DNA of 64,000 nucleotides from Sphingobium fluviale (GTDB taxonomy: Bacteria; Pseudomonadota; Alphaproteobacteria; Sphingomonadales; Sphingomonadaceae), in the NCBI RefSeq assembly GCF_004122115.1, contig NZ_SBKP01000006.1:83021-147020 (forward strand), given 5' to 3'. Under the pieces are notes generated by a model. That model did no database searches, was not told where the DNA came from, and was given only the letters and a program-made list of their open reading frames with translations. Within the stretch, counting starts at the first letter, position 1, and every line of letters starts with the position of its first letter. Below are positions 60,918 through 64,000 of this stretch, piece after piece. The translations under genes were made by a program, and so were the position numbers.

Positions 60918-63275
60918 ATGCCGTCCTTTGCCCCCGCCCTTGAAACCACGCTGCACAATGCGCTGGGCCACGCCGCAGAGCGCCATCATGAATATGCGAC
61001 GCTGGAGCATCTGTTGCTCGCCCTCGTCGATGACGAGCACGCCTCGAAGGTGATGCAGGCCTGCGGGGTGGACATGGGCGAGCTGACCGACGCCGTCACC
61101 CATTATCTCGATACCGAGCTGGACAGCCTCAAGGTCGACAGCGATACCGACCCCTCGCCCACCAGCGGCTTTCAGCGCGTGGTGCAGCGCGCGATCCTGC
61201 ATGTGCAATCTTCCGGCAAGGATGAGGTCACGGGCGCGAATGTGCTTGTCGCCCTGTTTTCCGAGCGCGAGAGCTATGCCGTCTATTTCCTGCAACAGCA
61301 GGATATGAGCCGCTTGGATGCCGTTTCCTTCCTTTCGCACGGTGTCGGCAAAGGCGTCACGTCGTCGCCGGAGCCGCAGCAGGTTAAATCCAGCGAAGAA
61401 GAAAAGAAGCAACAGCAGTCCAAGGACAAGAAGGACAGCGCGCTCGATCAGTTTACGGTGAACCTCAACGAAAAGGCGATGGAAGGAAAGGTCGATCCGC
61501 TGATCGGCCGCACTGCCGAAGTTGACCGCACGATCCAGATTCTCTGCCGCCGCTCCAAGAACAACCCGCTTTATGTGGGCGATCCCGGCGTGGGCAAGAC
61601 GGCGATTGCGGAAGGCCTTGCCCGCAAAATCATCGAGGGTGATGTGCCCGATGTGCTGAAGCCTGCCGTCATCTACTCGCTCGACATGGGCGCGCTGCTT
61701 GCGGGCACGCGCTATCGTGGTGATTTCGAGGAGCGGCTGAAGGCGGTCGTCAACGAGCTGGAAAAAATGCCGGATGCGGTGCTGTTCATCGATGAGATCC
61801 ATACAGTGATCGGCGCTGGAGCGACCTCAGGCGGCGCGATGGATGCGTCTAACCTGTTGAAGCCCGCCTTATCGGGCGGCACGATCCGCTGCATCGGCTC
61901 CACCACCTATAAGGAGTTCCGCAACCACTTCGAAAAGGATCGCGCGCTGCTGCGCCGGTTCCAGAAGATCGATGTAAACGAGCCGACAATCCCGGACACG
62001 ATCAAGATCCTCACCGGCCTCAAGCCCAATTTCGAGGAGCATCATCATGTCCGCTACACGGCGGATGCCTTGAAAGCAGCGGTGGAGCTTTCCGCGCGCT
62101 ACATCAATGATCGCAAGCTGCCAGACAAGGCGATCGACGTGATCGACGAGGTTGGCGCGATGCAGATGCTGGTGCCGCCGTCCAAGCGCAAGAAGGTTAT
62201 CGGCCCGAAGGAGATCGAGCAGGTCATCTCCACAATGGCGCGTATCCCGCCCAAGACGGTGTCGAGTGACGACAAGACTGTGCTCGCCACCATTGAGCAG
62301 GATCTGAAGCGCGTCGTCTTCGGGCAGGACAAGGCTATCGAAGTGCTCAGCTCGGCCATCAAGCTCAGCCGCGCGGGCCTGCGCGATCCGGACAAGCCGA
62401 TCGGCAACTATCTGTTCTCCGGCCCCACCGGCGTCGGCAAAACAGAGGTGGCGCGCCAGCTCGCGACCTTGCTCGGCATCCCGCTGCAGCGGTTCGATAT
62501 GTCCGAATATATGGAGCGGCACTCGATTTCGCGGCTCATCGGCGCGCCTCCGGGCTATGTTGGCTATGATCAGGGCGGGCTGCTGACCGATGCGATCGAC
62601 CAGAACCCGCATTGCGTGCTGCTGCTCGATGAGATCGAGAAGGCGCACCCGGATCTGTTCAACATCCTGCTGCAGGTGATGGACAATGGCCGCCTCACCG
62701 ATCATCACGGCAAGACGGTGGATTTCCGCAACGTCATCCTCATCATGACGACCAATGCTGGCGCATCCGACATGGCGCGCGAGGGCATCGGCTTTGGCGA
62801 TGTCATCAGCAAGGAGGACGCGAGCGACGAGGCGGTCAAGAAGCTGTTCACGCCGGAGTTCCGCAACCGCCTCGATGCGATCGTGCCGTTCGGATATCTG
62901 CCGACCGAAGTGGTTGCCCGCGTGGTCGACAAGTTCATCATCCAGCTGGAGCTGCAACTGGCCGATCGCGACGTGCACATCACCCTGTCGGACGATGCGC
63001 GCAAGTGGCTGACCGACAAGGGTTATGACAAGCTCTATGGCGCCCGCCCGATGGGCCGCCTGATGCAGGAGAAGATCAAACAGCCGCTCGCCGAAGAGCT
63101 GCTGTTCGGCAAGCTGGTGCATGGCGGCGAAGTGGTAGTCGGCCTTAAGGACGACGCGCTCACCTTCGAGGTCACGCCCGCTGCCCCGCGCACGGGCAAG
63201 CCCAAGAAGGACGGCGTTTCCAAAGGCAAAGGCAAAGTCGCAGCGAAGGCCAAGACATCCAAGCCGACGGCATGA
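60918..63275 (+). CDS. clpA: ATP-dependent Clp protease ATP-binding subunit ClpA
   Basis: A 785-residue unfoldase that feeds substrates to ClpP. Clp-N repeat domain (PSFAPALETTLHNALGHAAERHHEYATLEHLLLALVDDEHA), first AAA+ domain with GDPGVGKTAIAEGLA (about 221), AAA+ domain 2 with GPTGVGKTEVARQLA (about 501), and ClpP-binding region further on; it lacks the long middle domain of ClpB, as ClpA should. The C-terminal 30 residues form a Lys-rich tail (KPKKDGVSKGKGK...) not usual in ClpA. GGAG before ATG 60918. The adaptor gene clpS, normally just upstream, is not present here. Confidence 0.95.
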   Translation: MPSFAPALETTLHNALGHAAERHHEYATLEHLLLALVDDEHASKVMQACGVDMGELTDAVTHYLDTELDSLKVDSDTDPSPTSGFQRVVQRAILHVQSSGKDEVTGANVLVALFSERESYAVYFLQQQDMSRLDAVSFLSHGVGKGVTSSPEPQQVKSSEEEKKQQQSKDKKDSALDQFTVNLNEKAMEGKVDPLIGRTAEVDRTIQILCRRSKNNPLYVGDPGVGKTAIAEGLARKIIEGDVPDVLKPAVIYSLDMGALLAGTRYRGDFEERLKAVVNELEKMPDAVLFIDEIHTVIGAGATSGGAMDASNLLKPALSGGTIRCIGSTTYKEFRNHFEKDRALLRRFQKIDVNEPTIPDTIKILTGLKPNFEEHHHVRYTADALKAAVELSARYINDRKLPDKAIDVIDEVGAMQMLVPPSKRKKVIGPKEIEQVISTMARIPPKTVSSDDKTVLATIEQDLKRVVFGQDKAIEVLSSAIKLSRAGLRDPDKPIGNYLFSGPTGVGKTEVARQLATLLGIPLQRFDMSEYMERHSISRLIGAPPGYVGYDQGGLLTDAIDQNPHCVLLLDEIEKAHPDLFNILLQVMDNGRLTDHHGKTVDFRNVILIMTTNAGASDMAREGIGFGDVISKEDASDEAVKKLFTPEFRNRLDAIVPFGYLPTEVVARVVDKFIIQLELQLADRDVHITLSDDARKWLTDKGYDKLYGARPMGRLMQEKIKQPLAEELLFGKLVHGGEVVVGLKDDALTFEVTPAAPRTGKPKKDGVSKGKGKVAAKAKTSKPTA

Positions 63276-63308
63276 TGTTTCAACTGAACAATTTGTAAAA
63301 ATCCAACG

Positions 63309-63337
63309 GGGCGGCGCTTGACAAAACGCCGCCCTTG
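63309..63337 (+). terminator. Probable terminator after clpA
   Basis: An 8-base stem GGGCGGCG / CGCCGCCC (63309-63316 / 63327-63334) around CTTGACAAAA, followed by TTG. The T-tract is poor, so efficiency is doubtful. The loop contains TTGACA, which may belong to the following promoter. Confidence 0.55.
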
Positions 63338-63347
63338 TTCCCAATAT
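63318..63347 (+). promoter_or_regulatory. Candidate sigma-70 promoter for the glutathione S-transferase gene
   Basis: TTGACA (63318-63323) is separated by 18 bases from CAATAT (63342-63347), about 28 bases before the start codon. The -35 is consensus; the -10 is weaker. It is embedded in the clpA terminator loop. Confidence 0.45.
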
Positions 63348-63374
63348 GTTCTCCACCATTCCAGGAGAATCACC

Positions 63375-63872
63375 ATGCCCGCCGATCTGATATTCTACAC
63401 CAACCCCCAGTCACGCGGGCAGACCGTCCGCTGGATGGTGGAAGAAATCGGCGCGCCATATGAGACTGTGCTGCTCGAATACGGCACGACCATGAAAAGT
63501 GCCGAGTATCTGGCAATCAACCCGATGGGCAAGGTTCCCGCGTTGGCGCACAAGGGCACTGTCGTGACTGAGGCGCCAGCAATCTGCGCCTATCTGGCCG
63601 AGGCTTTCCCGGACGCGGGACTGAAACCAGACAGTGACGGGCTGGCAGATTACTTCCGCTGGCTGTTCTTCGCAGCCGGGCCGATCGAGGCGGCCTTCTC
63701 CAATCAGGCTGCGGGCTTTGTGCCGCCGGAAGACAAGCGGGCAACGTTTGGCTATGGCACTTTCGAGCTTGCGATTGAGACGCTGGAAGGTGCTGTAACG
63801 GGCAAACGCTTCATCGCGGGGCACAGTTTCAGTGCAGCCGATGTGTATGTCGGATCGATGATCAACTTTCTG
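63375..63872 (+). pseudogene. Glutathione S-transferase, interrupted by an IS256-family insertion
   Basis: The first 166 residues are a normal GST: thioredoxin-fold domain (LIFYTNPQSRGQTVRWMVEEI, YLAINPMGKVPALAHKGTVVTEAPAICAYLAEAFP) and most of the helical domain up to FIAGHSFSAADVYVGSMINF. After that the frame runs into insertion sequence DNA and adds 30 unrelated residues ending at 63965, so about 40 C-terminal residues of the usual 205-210 are lost. The remainder should lie beyond the element, outside this window. The active-site half is intact, but the truncated helical domain probably abolishes folding. AGGAGAA precedes the ATG. Confidence 0.8.
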
Positions 63873-64000
63873 AGGGACTGTCAGGATTTCCGTGTGTGGG
63901 CGGGTATAATGGGGAAGAAGGAGACCCACTATGTCCCGACGCAAGGAGCCGTTGATTCCGGCTGATTTACTCGACCAACTGCTCGCTGGCGGCGATGCCG
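63873..64000 (+). mobile_element. Left end of an IS256-family insertion sequence
   Basis: The element begins near 63873, where the GST reading frame loses similarity, with GGGACTGTCAGGATTTCC, a terminal-repeat-like sequence of the sort found on IS256-family elements. A TATAAT hexamer (63905-63910) lies before the transposase start. The right end and the target duplication are outside the window, so the exact boundary is uncertain by a few bases. Confidence 0.8.
63931..64000 (+). CDS. IS256-family transposase, N-terminal fragment
   Basis: Only the first 23 codons are present. They read MSRRKEPLIPADLLDQLLAG and continue GDA, which matches the usual N-terminus of IS256-family (DDE, mutator-like) transposases in Proteobacteria. 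GAAGGAG precedes the ATG. The rest continues past the window, so integrity of the enzyme cannot be assessed. Confidence 0.8.
   Translation, partial: MSRRKEPLIPADLLDQLLAGGDA

Noticed and set aside
1..64000. CRISPR arrays, prophage genes, plasmid origin or rRNA operon
   Set aside because: No regularly spaced repeats, phage structural genes, replication-initiator genes or rRNA sequence were seen.

Overview
The window reads as a chromosome segment of an alphaproteobacterium, most probably a sphingomonad (order Sphingomonadales). The reasons are an ALAS-type 5-aminolevulinate synthase, the alphaproteobacterial families TrcR/DUF1013 and DUF1192, an UrcA-family protein, a large TonB-dependent receptor, high G+C and dense gene packing. 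This placement comes from gene families, not from a database search.

Layout. 1-9.3 kb is mostly core: the 3' part of rlmN, a thermonuclease-fold protein, hemA, murI, an EF-hand protein, tetR plus a GDT1/TMEM165 transporter, argG, a PhnA-domain protein, an ICMT-like membrane methyltransferase, a pterin dehydratase and tRNA-Cys(GCA). 9.5-16.4 kb is accessory: XdhC and a MobA-like nucleotidyltransferase (molybdenum-cofactor maturation), a 2OG-Fe(II) oxygenase divergent from a LysR regulator, then a tightly coupled fatty acid hydroxylase, TPR-sulfotransferase and secreted protein, then UrcA. 16.5-27.5 kb (minus strand) is a nine-gene operon: ABC importer, NikR-like regulator, two DUF1989 proteins, urea (or guanidine) carboxylase, allophanate hydrolase and a secreted beta-propeller. 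28.2-35.5 kb holds a TonB receptor, an exported metallo-beta-lactamase-fold hydrolase and a Tat-exported PaoABC-type molybdenum hydroxylase. 35.6-37.3 kb (minus) has a second fatty acid hydroxylase with an unknown membrane protein.

37.3-53.9 kb is the most unusual part. An AT-rich leader precedes a cysteine-free RTX-like protein, followed by a 1301-residue fused GT2-GT4 glycosyltransferase, a methyltransferase, a GT4, a type I secretion ABC transporter and adaptor, a Sel1-repeat protein, another GT2 and GT4, and a sulfotransferase, mostly joined by ATGA overlaps. I infer a dedicated system that builds a decorated glycan and exports a repeat protein, possibly glycosylating it: the protein carries 12 N-X-S/T sequons.

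53.9-63.3 kb returns to core genes: small transaldolase, DUF4197 protein, priA, a TauE-like exporter, trcR, a quinone oxidoreductase, a DUF1192 protein and clpA. At the right edge a glutathione S-transferase gene is cut by the left end of an IS256-family element whose transposase begins at 63931 and leaves the window.

Connections. XdhC and the MobA-like protein at 9.6-11 kb are the type of maturation factors a PaoABC enzyme needs and are absent beside paoABC, so the two loci probably cooperate. The two fatty acid hydroxylases are paralogues, and the two sulfotransferases suggest sulfated surface molecules. Short palindromic repeats recur at gene ends (7.1, 35.6, 53.9 kb).
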